This document shows positions 1 through 7,901 of a stretch of DNA of 11,381 bases, piece after piece. The notes below the pieces were generated by a model. The model saw only the letters and a list, made by a program, of their open reading frames with translations, ran no database searches and was not told the origin of the DNA. Positions within the stretch are counted from its first letter, which is position 1; each line of letters begins with the position of its first letter. The translations under genes were made by a program, and so were the position numbers. The stretch is from Ichthyophonus hoferi (taxonomy: Eukaryota > Opisthokonta > Ichthyosporea > Ichthyophonida > Ichthyophonidae): the NCBI GenBank assembly GCA_002751075.1, contig NAOQ01000301.1, forward strand, positions 62,503 to 73,883, written 5' to 3'.

Positions 1-835
1 CGGTATGGAGGCCTCTTATAGTATTAGGTTTATGTTTTACTATGTTTACTATGTACATACATACACCCTGACAGTTTATAGTTAAGTTTCGTTCGCCTTT
101 TTTTTTTTTTTTTTTTTTTTTTTGGCCTATATTACTATTACTAGGCTATGGTTTAAATTAATTCTGGTATAAATATTGCTTATATTTCTACGGTTTTCCT
201 TCTCTTATATTTATATATATGTATATCTGTTTATCCTTTCACATTCCCTTTGATCTTTCCTATTCACACGGTCATCTCATATAAACCAATAAGATTGAGT
301 TTGAACAAATAAGTGTGTGCAATCTACTATGTAATTGGCCTATCTAGCCATGCAATTGTGATATTTTCTGAGATTCTAACTAACTCAGCCATATCTTTAT
401 ATCTGTTACTTGATTGGACCTTCCTAGCATTAATACACATATACACAGACCACAGAGCCCTTTCTTACTAATTGCCTTAAGCATTGGCCTTTACACCATT
501 ACTTACCATATGATCGCAATTAAGTTACTTACCTCTCAATATATGCTTTACCTAGGACTGCAAGTATGGTTGACTATATCCTGTTATTCTTATTTTATAC
601 TTCTACATTAATTTTTATCTCTTTTTTTTTCTTTCTTTTGATTGCCTTGATTCAACTATAGTGTGATTGGATGGTATATATAGTACCAAACTTGACTACC
701 TAACTATATGTTCTGTAATTAAAATTGGTCAGAGCTGGCAAAGACGTTTTGGTTTTGGTTTTCCCTATTACAATAAAATACTTTATTTTCCTTACACTGT
801 AAAGTTATATTATTTATATACTGGCCCGCTACACC
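1..835. other. T-rich non-coding stretch
   Basis: No gene is supported here. The + strand is strongly T-rich from about position 60 onward, with a homopolymer near the left edge (listed separately) and AT dinucleotide runs near 205-230. An open frame at 414-611 (+) and one at 667-870 (+) have hydrophobic, low-information translations that match no family I know, and both lengths are expected by chance at this base composition. On the minus strand two good splice-donor-like GTAAGT strings lie inside 490-540, but I could not attach them to a convincing exon. The stretch could be intron, UTR or intergenic. Confidence 0.5.
98..123. repeat. poly-T tract of 26 bases
   Basis: This is an uninterrupted run of 26 T. 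Read on the minus strand it is a poly-A run, which could be the tail of a LINE- or SINE-type retroposed copy whose body would lie to its right. I see no target-site duplication around it and no recognisable element body, so a plain homopolymer expansion is equally likely. A short stem GCCTA/TAGGC lies directly to its right, within 125-146. Confidence 0.9.
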
Positions 836-919
836 TTACATATAGTCATTCTTTACATTCACATCTCTAACCCCTCCTATTCCCCCACTAGCCGCCCCAT
901 TGTTGTTTTCATCTATGGA
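836..919 (-). other. exon-like open segment, possible terminal exon (unidentified)
   Basis: On the minus strand an AG (plus-strand CT at 920-921) is followed by 27 in-frame codons and a TAA at 836-838. The translation is rich in Asn, Gly and Asp and includes the run DENNNGAASGGIGG. That is a plausible flexible C-terminus for a host protein, and the patch is clearly more GC-rich than its surroundings. I do not recognise a family. The segment is short, no upstream exon could be linked to it, and an open run of this length is common by chance. The case rests only on composition and the acceptor-like AG. Confidence 0.2.
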
Positions 920-1520
920 CTAGACTCTTTGTTTTAGAAACATGGTTTCTCAATATTTTTCAGTAGTGGTTTTTTTTTTTAGTAATTTCCTTTCTCTACC
1001 AATAATTTCGTGCATAATAAAATATACCACTGGTTGGTATTCTAGTCTTTCCCAGTATAATAAAGGAATTGTGACTTTTCCTATTTGTTCTGCTGTTTCA
1101 TATTAGTTTTTGTTTTGGCTTCATATGTTATTTATCGCTTTCTTATTATTAAAATTGGTTTAGTTTTGTCTACTTCCATTTTAATGTATCAATGGGGAAT
1201 GAGTGTGGGAGGCACCAGATGACTAGAAATATAAAAATGAATGTATTGCCATTTGCTAGACAAAATGACTTCATACTAGAGGCTCTTATTCAGTTGCAAC
1301 TTGCATTAACAGTTATCGCTCTTTTATAATACTACTATATTTTAGGTGTGAAAAAATATGCAACGGCGCTGATGCAGTTAGCTATGAGAACTTGAATTGA
1401 ACAGGTTATAGTAAAAAGATTTTCAGTTAGACACTAGTGTGGCTCAGTTTGAGAGATGTATTGCACTAAAACTAAAATCACTATTATATGAGATGTACAT
1501 TATTACTTATATATTGGATG
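920..1520. other. AT-rich non-coding stretch
   Basis: I see no supported gene, RNA or repeat here. T-rich bias on the + strand continues to about 1200 and then fades. Pyrimidine tracts ending in AG occur (for example at about 950-963), but the sequence after them does not stay open. The part from 1200 to 1520 is more balanced in base composition and contains nothing I can name. Confidence 0.5.
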
Positions 1521-1740
1521 TAATATCAGATGAAAATGAATCCTCAAATGAGTCTGTGGACAAATGATCTGTATGATGGAGGGCCAAGGTTGATCGGGTT
1601 CCTCACTAGTAGCAAAATGGCAGTCCAAGCCCTGTCTGAAAATTTTTATCAGAGTTTGAGGAGAAATCTATCCTGTCCTTCTTTGCCTTTATTGCCCATC
1701 ATTTTACTGAAGCTGGCGCTCTGATATACTTATTCTTATG
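1521..1740 (+). other. GC-richer patch with competing short frames
   Basis: The patch stands out from its flanks by higher G+C. Two + frames are partly open. One starts with ATG at 1530 and runs 64 codons to 1724. A second is acidic at its start (SDENESSNESVDK) and, after interruptions, is open again as a hydrophobic run that begins FLSEFEEKSILSFFAF. Neither translation resembles a family I know. This could be an old coding piece that has decayed, a spliced gene in which I cannot place the exons, or chance. Confidence 0.15.
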
Positions 1741-2258
1741 CATACTCTTCTTTGAATTATTACTGTGATTACATATAGCTATATCTTATTATCTATCTAT
1801 AAAGCTACACTTGTTTACAACGCACATTTCTTATCACGAGATTCAAGTGGTCATTGCCTAAGACCCAAACTCTGGTTATATAGCCTCTGGTAGAAGACTA
1901 TCCTGTCAGTTATAGCATAGTTTAGATGTGATGCTCAGATAAGAGGTTAAAAGCTAAACACTGAGTGGGAGTTCAGATTAAAACCTGTGATATATTGTAA
2001 CACTATGGTCAACTTAAATGCTATCACCTTTCCGCAAAACACTGGTTCAGATAACTACTTTACCTTATGAGGTAAAGATAGCATAACAAACTTAGAGCTT
2101 TAGTTAAGCCACTTCTAACTGTAGGAAGGTTTCTAGTAATAAATATTACTGAAAATGCATTAACTATTAGTTATCTGAATTGCAGTGTCACACCACTGAA
2201 CTATCTAACCACGTAATGTAAAAATATGCTAAATGGTAGATTGTGCTTACCAATATCT
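1741..2258. other. AT-rich stretch without recognisable features
   Basis: No gene, RNA or element is supported. Small inverted repeats are present, such as TTTACC/GGTAAA near 2061-2080 and AGTAATA/TATTACT near 2134-2149. Such short stems are expected often in DNA this AT-rich and I attach no function to them. Confidence 0.5.
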
Positions 2259-2456
2259 TTAGAGGTACAATACTATATGTTTAGCAGTTGAGTTGATGCT
2301 GGTCCAGTGTAGATATAATTCCAGCTGCTCATATGCAATGGACTGGTAATCCATTTGGCCTTCCTGGTCTGGCCTTGATTTTTTTCTGCAGTTGAGGGGT
2401 GTCTTGCTTAACATGAATGGTAATAGCAATACCTTAGTACTATATGGAAGATTCAC
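2259..2456. other. GC-richer patch with a possible 46-base intron
   Basis: The + strand carries a textbook 3' splice-site string, a T-rich tract ending in CTGCAG at 2386-2391, and a GT at 2346-2347 that would define an intron of 46 bases. The flanking + sequence would read as a short C-terminal piece (AHMQWTVEGCLA, then stop). The minus strand has a competing open frame of 65 codons over the whole patch, including YQSIAYEQLELYLHW. I cannot decide between the strands and recognise neither translation. Chance is a real alternative. Confidence 0.15.
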
Positions 2457-2758
2457 TTATGACTAGGCGAATCTCAAAGTGAATTAATTGTAAAAACAAA
2501 CAATATCTTCTCTTGTAATTGAAATTGAAATGCTTAACTTCATTACCTAATATGCAAATAATTAACACTACTTGCTTAGATTTATAGTCCTTTCTGCGTT
2601 GCAGAAAAATTTCTTTAATACTGTGTTTTTATCCATATAGGGGCTTCTGACTGGTATTTATATATAGGCACCAACAATCTAAATAAAGACATGCTATTTT
2701 AAACACTTGTGATGCCAGCGCCCAGAAAGGTAATATAAGTGTATGTATTGTTGGTTAG

Positions 2759-2850
2759 GCTGGATTGATTTGTATGAAGCTGTAGCTAAACCAATTAATC
2801 TACCAGAGCATGAACTTTTCTCTACCAATGAGTCTACAGTTATTGAATAA
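2759..2850 (+). other. exon-like open segment, possible terminal exon (unidentified)
   Basis: After an AG at 2757-2758 the frame TGG ATT GAT runs open for 29 codons to a TAA at 2848-2850. The translation begins WIDLYEAVAKPINLPEHELF and has the balanced composition of a real protein end. An AATAAA-type string follows the stop at once, inside an AATA microsatellite, and could act as a polyadenylation signal. Upstream, a GT at 2730-2731 would give an intron of only 29 bases and would keep the frame. That is far shorter than introns in most fungi or animals, so the pairing is doubtful. No family is recognised. A minus-strand open frame at 2694-2879 overlaps and looks like a shadow. Confidence 0.22.
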
Positions 2851-2861
2851 ATAAATAAAAA
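2846..2861. repeat. (AATA)n microsatellite
   Basis: About four copies of a four-base AATA-type unit form a simple repeat just past the possible stop codon at 2848-2850. It supplies several overlapping AATAAA strings. There is no other evidence of function. Confidence 0.75.
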
Positions 2862-2879
2862 TAAACACATTAGGAGCAC

Positions 2880-3294
2880 ATTAGATAATCACAAAATAAA
2901 TTCCTTGAAATGTTTTACGTTGCAACAGTAACACTGTGTAGAGGGGATCAATTGCAGTTGTCAATCTTGGTGTGTTGAAATCAAATATGATGAACTAAAT
3001 CATAATTTTGTATACCACTCATATTCTTAATAAGTACAGATATGACATACTAAAAATGTAACAACAATTTGGACAGTTTAGGATCATCATTATTATAGAG
3101 TACAACAGTTTTCCTTTGTTATCATAATGGTGTACAAGAGGGATTTGTTCTTATGTATGTGTATATATTTACATATACCAGTCTCTACGATTATATGCTG
3201 CTACAAGCGTGCCCAGATCTTTGATAATATTATTATGAGTGAATATGTAAAATTTAAAATTTACATATTGATGCCCGTCTGCATAGTAATTATC
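2880..3294. other. AT-rich stretch, no supported gene
   Basis: The only open frame of note is on the + strand, 3127-3396 (89 codons). Its translation is hydrophobic and Cys/Ile/Tyr-rich with no recognisable motif. One frame of this length is expected by chance in a window of this size and composition. Part of it overlaps the minus-strand candidate at 3295-3436, which has the more protein-like composition. No RNA or repeat is seen. Confidence 0.45.
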
Positions 3295-3436
3295 TTATCC
3301 ATATTGAGGATGGATTGCAATTATTGCAAGCAGAGAATTTACAATAAAAACTATGTAGTTTTTATTTGGTATCACTGTGGAATCATGGGTCTCTAATCTG
3401 TTCAGACGGAGCCTTTTTATACTTTCTGAATGCCGC
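3295..3436 (-). other. exon-like open segment (unidentified)
   Basis: On the minus strand an AG (plus-strand CT at 3437-3438) is followed by 46 open codons and a TAA at 3295-3297. The first half is basic and hydrophilic (RHSESIKRLRLNRLETHDS) and the second half hydrophobic (IVFIVNSLLAIIAI). A single membrane-spanning tail could read this way. I recognise no family, and an overlapping + frame cannot be excluded. The support is composition plus an acceptor-like AG. Confidence 0.15.
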
Positions 3437-3438
3437 CT

Positions 3439-3678
3439 TTTATATATAAAATATGTTAAAATTCAGTATTGATTAATTAGATGATAATAACTATAGTTTC
3501 TTGGCCCATATTGTATATGTAGCTATATTTAAGAGTTATCTATCACATGTACCACTTAGCTCATTAATTGAATCTTTCAATTTTATTGTATTGATGTCAT
3601 TGTTGCTCCATTATTCTAACAATAATGTATTTTTATATGACTATTGCAATTTTGCAATTATCAAGTAACATATACTTT
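3439..3678. other. AT-rich stretch without recognisable features
   Basis: I see no gene, repeat or RNA in this stretch. It separates two GC-richer patches on the minus strand and could be an intron or an intergenic gap. Confidence 0.45.
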
Positions 3679-3836
3679 TTAAAACTCCATTATACAAGTC
3701 ATCAGCCTATTGTATTTATCGTCAACCTCGGACTGCACATCTACCGAATCTGCCATCACAAGTACAATCAATTCATTGGTACGGTACACTCATTCAAGAA
3801 ATCGAGGAACTAAAGCTTCCTTCACTCGGAACTAGA
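3679..3836 (-). other. coding-like patch, minus strand favoured
   Basis: This island is GC-richer than its flanks. On the minus strand, an AG (plus CT at 3837-3838 region) precedes a frame reading FRVKEALVPRFLE. After one in-frame stop comes VYRTNELIVLV and then a run from an ATG at 3754-3756, MADSVDVQSEVDDKYNRLM, ending at 3679-3681. The acidic, helix-like composition looks protein-derived. A + frame over the same bases (3669-3839, ending EEIEELKLPSLGTR) is also open, so the strand is not certain. With the patch at 4020-4346 it could form one decayed or spliced minus-strand gene. No family is recognised. Confidence 0.2.
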
Positions 3837-3839
3837 TAA

Positions 3840-4019
3840 TTATATTTGTGTCTTATTAATTAAATAAACTGCTAATTCAATGAATTTATTATTATGGAAC
3901 ATTTAAATAATTATTCTAAATACTGGTCAAATATTATTATTATCACTTTGTCACTGTTATGGCTTTTGTTCAACTTAAAATTACGGCTGTTTGTTTATTG
4001 AATAAATTTATAATATCTG
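3840..4019. other. AT-rich spacer between two coding-like patches
   Basis: This is very AT-rich with repeated ATTATT runs and no open frame of note. If the flanking minus-strand patches are exons of one gene, this would be the intron between them, and its minus-strand end near 3837-3845 reads as an acceptor-like pyrimidine stretch with AG. That is inference only. Confidence 0.3.
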
Positions 4020-4346
4020 ATTCCTATTGCGTCGGAATCTACGCTGCCATTCATAGATTCGGCTTCACTGCCTATGGACATGGAATGTCAGTTTTCTACT
4101 TCACTCGAGCTGGTGGGTGTCACAATCTTCTATAAAATTTCTCGATTTGTTCTCTTTGCTCGTCTCGGAAGAGAGTTGTACCCTTAGCTTCATTTCTTTT
4201 TCTTTTACGGATTCCAATTTTGTTGCTGAGGCAATGATAAACTTATGCTTAGTTCTTGGTACTGTAGGAGTAGATGTATCACTTCTATTGATTGTTATAA
4301 CGACCTCTCCTGACGGAAAAAGGAAAAAATCTGTTGTATGATACTT
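4020..4346 (-). other. coding-like patch on the minus strand, Lys/Glu/Ser-rich (unidentified)
   Basis: The minus strand is open from 4346 down to a stop at 4101-4103, giving 81 residues. The composition is typical of a soluble or disordered protein segment, with stretches such as SVKEKEMKLRVQLSSETSKE and STPTVPRTKHKFIIASATK. Just beyond that stop another frame is protein-like (MSIGSEAESMNGSVDSDAIG, about 4085 to 4024). The change of frame suggests a missed intron, a decayed gene or chance. An AG stands before GATTTTTTCC at the right end. The + frame at 4117-4341 is a hydrophobic shadow of the same bases. I recognise no domain. Confidence 0.22.
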
Positions 4347-4740
4347 TTATTATGCAACACTATGAAAATCAGGATTCAGATTAAGTCTGTGATTTCTGGT
4401 TATGAAAGTGTTGGTTCAGGTCAATACCAGTTGACCATGTGATAATCATTTGAGATAAGTTTACTCTCAATTAGAGACTCTGCCAAACTGTTATCAACGT
4501 GTTGTTAGCAACATATTATCCAATGATTTTTCAAAGAATCATTTTGGTTGCTATGTATCATGTATGTAATCATCAATTACTGTGTGTGATTAAATGTCAA
4601 CAATCAACACTATCTAAGACACGATAAACTCACGTGTTAGACTGTACTAAACATATAGTCCTAATTAAATTTAATTAGTGACTTCATGTAATTAATTAAC
4701 TATCATCAATTAATGTCTAACTCTTATTTACCAATTGAAA
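4347..4740. other. AT-rich stretch with one strong palindrome
   Basis: No gene is supported. The stretch holds the 18-base perfect palindrome at 4661-4678 (listed separately) and several TAATTAA strings that recur between 4660 and 4715. Nothing else is recognisable. Confidence 0.45.
4661..4678. repeat. 18-base perfect palindrome
   Basis: CTAATTAAATTTAATTAG reads the same on both strands. The flanks AGTC (left) and GACT (right) extend the pairing with a single unpaired base. It could form a cruciform or act as a dimeric homeodomain-type TAATTA site, but AT-only palindromes arise easily in this composition. Confidence 0.8.
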
Positions 4741-4860
4741 CCTCATTCTAAACGCTACTGATTATTTGGAGATACAATGCTACATGAGCAATAAATATTT
4801 TTGTACAAGGCATCATGGAGTATTCAGCCTAACACTTGCAGGGGCCAAAACACTTTAGCA
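4741..4860 (+). other. weak coding-like segment
   Basis: A + frame is open for about 40 codons from 4740 to a TAG near 4855 and reads DYLEIQCYMSNKYFCTRHHG then VFSLTLAGAKTL. The composition is balanced, but there is no clear acceptor and I recognise no family. The string ATTATTTGGAGATA in it recurs near 6346-6359, in a region that is not alignable beyond that string. Chance is the main alternative. Confidence 0.12.
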
Positions 4861-5270
4861 TATTGTGCAGTCCAAACATGTAATTTTGTAACCATATCAG
4901 ACATAGGCATTACTTACCATACTTGATAATAAAAATACATTAACCAGTATACACTTTAATTTATCTTTAACCAATTGGCAAACTATTTTTCTTAAATGAA
5001 AAGGTGTAAGTAAAGCAAAGAATCATTCTAAAATTTTTACTTTTCTATTATACACTATTGTATTACCTTTGGAATAGACATATTCTTTAGTAGCATTCAG
5101 GTTACATACTAATTCTAAAACTTTTTTTCAAATATATACTTATACTAACTGAAAAAAATATATTTTATTAAATATTTTGACCCATAAATAACTTAAAATT
5201 TAATTAGAGAATTCTACATGTCTTACCTGTTAATAATTTCTCAACCAGTATGATTTCTAACATGGAATAA
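4861..5270. other. AT-rich stretch without recognisable features
   Basis: I see no supported gene, RNA or repeat. Long A and T runs are common (for example 5120-5170), and no open frame rises above what chance would give. Confidence 0.5.
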
Positions 5271-5552
5271 ATTAATAGCAACCAGAGGTCCTGGGCTGAT
5301 AGTGACAATAGGGACCCAGCTACCGCTAATGAAGATATCCACCATGTCTCATGTTCATGTTTCAAGAGCCAAACTCCTATAGATTGTAATTGTCAATTTT
5401 GTTTGTTCGTACTACACACAAGCACAAACCAATTTTTATTTCTTTATGACATAAGACTTGTTGAGCAAATGTTTATTAGCTCTATATTCTCTCAGGTAAA
5501 TATATTTCAACAATTTAATTATATATTACTGGTAAATAGTGAAATTTATTAA
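5271..5552 (+). other. candidate internal exon with a Cys cluster (unidentified)
   Basis: This is the longest stop-free run I read by eye outside the annotated frames: 93 codons, with no ATG near its start. Inside it, an AG at 5284-5285 and a CAG|GTAAAT donor at 5493-5499 bound an exon of exactly 70 codons (5286-5495), phase 0 at both ends. The first half is GC-richer and reads RSWADSDNRDPATANEDIHH, followed by CSCFKSQTPIDCNCQFC. The five cysteines in that short span could bind zinc or form disulphides. The second half is hydrophobic (LFVLHTSTNQFLFLY). I do not recognise the family. About one run of this length is expected by chance in the window, so the support is mainly composition and the paired splice-like ends. 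Confidence 0.28.
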
Positions 5553-5875
5553 GTGCAAGAGTTGTCAAAGATAGCTACATAGATAACATAGGTGAAAAAC
5601 AGTTAAGTACAAATCGATCAAATCCTTAGGAATTAAGTTATTAATAACCTTTAATTAGTTAGTTTGTAACTAGATTATCAAGTAATCTATATATAGTATA
5701 CTATATTTAGAAACTATGAAGGGGTTCTATCTTTGATAGAATACTTCTCGTGGTTTCCTGTAGTTATACTGAATAGTATTCTTTTACATTAACTTAATGC
5801 TCTGATTGAAATGGTGACTGCTAACCACAATGAGTAAGACAACAATTATAATATATTGAGATCATAACCACACAG
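5553..5875. other. AT-rich stretch, possible intron
   Basis: No gene is supported. The perfect 16-base palindrome ATATAGTATACTATAT lies at 5691-5706. If the exon-like segments at 5286-5495 and 5876-5995 belong together, this stretch is most of the intron between them (5496-5875). It is AT-rich, as an intron in such a genome would be. Confidence 0.35.
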
Positions 5876-5995
5876 ACTGAAACTGACAAAAGTATTAATA
5901 GGTGGGGCTCAAATTATAATAAGACTGGTTTTCTGCCTCTGTGTATCAAAAGGAAAAAAACTACAAGGGTTTGCAATATAAACATGACAATTTAA
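5876..5995 (+). other. candidate terminal exon, basic (unidentified)
   Basis: After CACACAG (AG at 5874-5875) the + frame is open for 39 codons to a TAA at 5993-5995. It reads TETDKSINRWGSNYNKTGF and then a basic stretch, CIKRKKTTRVCNINMTI. Its phase (0) matches the donor phase of the exon-like segment ending at 5495, so the two could be consecutive exons of one + strand gene with an intron of about 380 bases. The family is not recognised and the run is short, so the link is inference. Confidence 0.22.
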
Positions 5996-6025
5996 AAATG
6001 CATGAATCTAGTTCAAATAATGTAG

Positions 6026-6271
6026 TGTTGGGGTATACCAAATAAATTTACTGTGGACAATATTTTCAATTTAAGCCTGTGTAGTAATCATCTCACATAC
6101 GTTCAGGATGACAGCCAATTATTACAAGTAGAAGATTTAGGACAAAAATTGTATAGTCTTTATTTATTATTACCGCAAAATCAAGAATCCCCAAGTTGTC
6201 TCAGACAGAACCGTTTTGTACTTATTCAGTATAGCAATTTATGCGTAGAATATTTCAGAATTCAATATTAA
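6026..6271 (+). other. coding-like open segment, 81 residues (unidentified)
   Basis: The + strand is open from 6026, right after a TAG that could also be an acceptor (AATGTAG), to the TAA at 6269-6271. The translation has a soluble, Leu/Gln/Asp-rich character, with stretches such as HLTYVQDDSQLLQVEDLGQ and PQNQESPSCLRQNRFVLIQ. There is no ATG; the first possible start-like codon is GTG at 6053. It follows the candidate exon at 5876-5995 by 30 bases but lies beyond its stop. I recognise no domain. Runs of this length are expected a few times by chance. Confidence 0.2.
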
Positions 6272-6907
6272 ATAATTAGTAATTGTAACCACAGTTACCT
6301 TTTCAATGTTGTATATGTAGCCATGTTTGATAAATATAGGATCTAATTATTTGGAGATAAGAAACCACAAAAGTCTACTCTAGCAAACTATATTCATGGC
6401 TTTGTTGAAAGTTTAAAGTAAACGCTTCTGAACAATTAAAACAGGAATGCTAAGTCGATAATAAAAATGTAAATTACATACACTATTTAATCTATTATTG
6501 AAATCAATATATGAAGGCTAATACTGTATAGCCCAAATATGTTTTGAATTGCTAATAACCTTTCAACAATAGTGTTGAGATCATATTTAATTAGAAATTA
6601 ATTATTGCAAGATTAGCTTACATAATCATATTATAGATTGAGTTGTACCCGAGTTGTCATTATTAATTCAGTCATCTGGCATGATAGTTGAAAATTTCAA
6701 CTAGAGTATCCTATCACAGACAGAGAGACCTTGATAATCATAAGATAATAATACAACATATATAGGATAATTGTTAAAACAGTAATATTTAATTACTTTG
6801 GGTATCTCTGTATATAGCTATAATAGTATAATATTAATATTAATAGAAATTACTATTACATACATATGTAGTCTGGAAAAATAGTTGATGCAATCTATTA
6901 GTGTTAA
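6272..6907. other. AT-rich stretch without recognisable features
   Basis: I see no supported gene or RNA. Short AT palindromes (for example AATATTAATATT near 6831-6842) and many TAATTA strings are present, as elsewhere in the window. No open frame is worth reporting. Confidence 0.5.
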
Positions 6908-7126
6908 ATGGCAATCCAAGATGCTCGATCAAAATTGAACCAGCCAATGACAGAGGCCCGGCAAATATGATAAGCCATTTCAGATCATATATTTTGGTGC
7001 CCACATAACTCACTGCTTAAGCATCCTGCCCAAGACAAGTCCTGTTCACTTGCGATCGCTAAAGATGCCATGCAATCAGAGTTACGATCGTTATCACACT
7101 ACATACGCGGAATGCATCAGGATTGA
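6908..7126 (+). pseudogene. coding-like remnant at the edge of the mobile-element region
   Basis: This island is GC-richer and reads on the + strand in a single frame from an ATG at 6908 to about 7126. It has protein-like stretches such as MAIQDARSKLNQPMTEARQ and CSLAIAKDAMQSELRSLSHY; the latter is helix- or coiled-coil-like. It is broken. It lies about 0.8 kb upstream, on the same strand, of the protease-like remnant in the left arm of the large palindrome, which is roughly where the start of a gag gene would sit. That is inference: I do not recognise the sequence as gag itself. Part of it (6968-7043) recurs at 9471-9545. Confidence 0.3.
6968..7043 (+). repeat. diverged direct repeat A, copy 1
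   Basis: This segment shares TAAGCCATTTC-GATCAT at its start and the 16-base string TGCCCAAGACAAGTCC at its end with 9471-9545, in the same orientation and at nearly the same internal spacing. The middle part is much more diverged. The two copies sit on either side of the large palindrome, about 2.5 kb apart. They could be parts of two copies of one element, or what is left of a long terminal repeat pair; the sequence does not decide. Confidence 0.7.
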
Positions 7127-7193
7127 CCAATGAGAATAGCTCTATTGGTTCTGAAGGGTATACTTTATCTAGAAAGGTACAAAATATATTACA
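7127..7193. other. spacer with a small hairpin
   Basis: ACCAAT and ATTGGT pair around a short loop at about 7126-7149. This is a possible small stem and nothing else is recognisable. Confidence 0.4.
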
Positions 7194-7370
7194 TTATATA
7201 TTATATATACGTAGTCTAAACAGAAGGGAGAGTTAGATTACTGTATTAAATTATATATTATATATCAACACACACGTTGTTTAAACTAAAGAAGGGCTTA
7301 TATCACCACCTTACCTTATATTTTATATATCAACACACGTGTAAACAACGTAGATTTAGATTACTACACG
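7194..7370 (+). repeat. three decayed tandem repeat units (about 55-65 bases each)
   Basis: Units at 7194-7250, 7251-7315 and 7316-7370 each open with TTATAT-TTATATAT. Units 2 and 3 share CAACACAC(AC)GT. Units 1 and 2 share a GT-TAAAC-GAAGGG block. Units 1 and 3 share a TTAGATTACT block. The array abuts the left end of the large palindrome. It could be the decayed subterminal repeat of a mobile element or an independent minisatellite. Confidence 0.75.
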
Positions 7371-7901
7371 AATGATAGCTGCTTTAGTTAATACCATCCA
7401 ATTGTAACAAAATATTACATCAATATAGTCTAGTTACTCAAAAGTTCCAAAAAAGACGGGAACTTAGGAAGCCCTGAGGAGCATATAAGAGTACTAGCAG
7501 AGTCAGCACTAGTACTAGGAATGAGCTAAGTCGTGGTAAACAATTTTAAGAGCGACCAAGAACCACTAGTCTCTTTTATCTCAAGCAGTAAACATTTAAT
7601 AAAGCACTTTACGACAAGCTATTGAACTTTTTAACTTCTAAAAGTAGCCTATAGAACTACTAAACCAGGTCTAGCGATCCCCCTAGTGAACAACCATAAG
7701 ATATCCTAGGGAATCTACAAACATATAGCGCCCACCTTACGTTGACACACAGATTAATCAATCCAGACAGGGCATCACTGTCGATTAATAATTAGTGAAC
7801 ATCGAAAGAGGTTGAGATTGGGTTTGGATCCACTTATCCGTACCGCTATTTCACTCACATACAAACATTAGCCCGGCGTAGAGGACGTTGCTAGATTAAA
7901 G
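7371..7901 (+). mobile_element. fossil LTR-retrotransposon fragment, left copy (gag end to protease)
   Basis: This arm reads in the sense direction on the + strand. Its inner third aligns with the protease-like segment of the right copy. Its outer part aligns with the stretch that in the right copy resembles the end of gag (an acidic PEEY-type stretch). The fragment stops at the palindrome centre, before any reverse transcriptase or integrase. It is old and broken in many places, and no terminal repeat is visible at its ends. The assignment is most likely Ty3-type by the protease-like portion, but without a polymerase the clade is not certain. Confidence 0.55.

Noticed and set aside
414-870. 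Two + strand open frames with hydrophobic translations (414-611, 667-870)
   Set aside because: Their lengths are expected by chance at this base composition. They have no motif and no splice or start context, and the first lacks an ATG at its start.
3127-3396. Longest start-containing + frame (89 codons)
   Set aside because: The Cys/Ile/Tyr-rich translation has no recognisable domain. One or two frames this long are expected by chance, and a more protein-like minus-strand frame overlaps it.
4117-4341. + strand frame of 74 codons
   Set aside because: It is a hydrophobic shadow of the Lys/Glu/Ser-rich minus-strand frame over the same bases.
1960-4400. Possible repeat between 1970-2020 and 4373-4420 (both contain TTCAGATTAA and CTGTGAT)
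   Set aside because: The match does not extend beyond two short blocks and needs gaps between them, so it is within chance for AT-rich DNA.
7194-7370. CRISPR-like reading of the three repeat units
   Set aside because: The units are directly adjacent, diverge throughout and have no constant repeat with variable spacers. They are a decayed tandem array.
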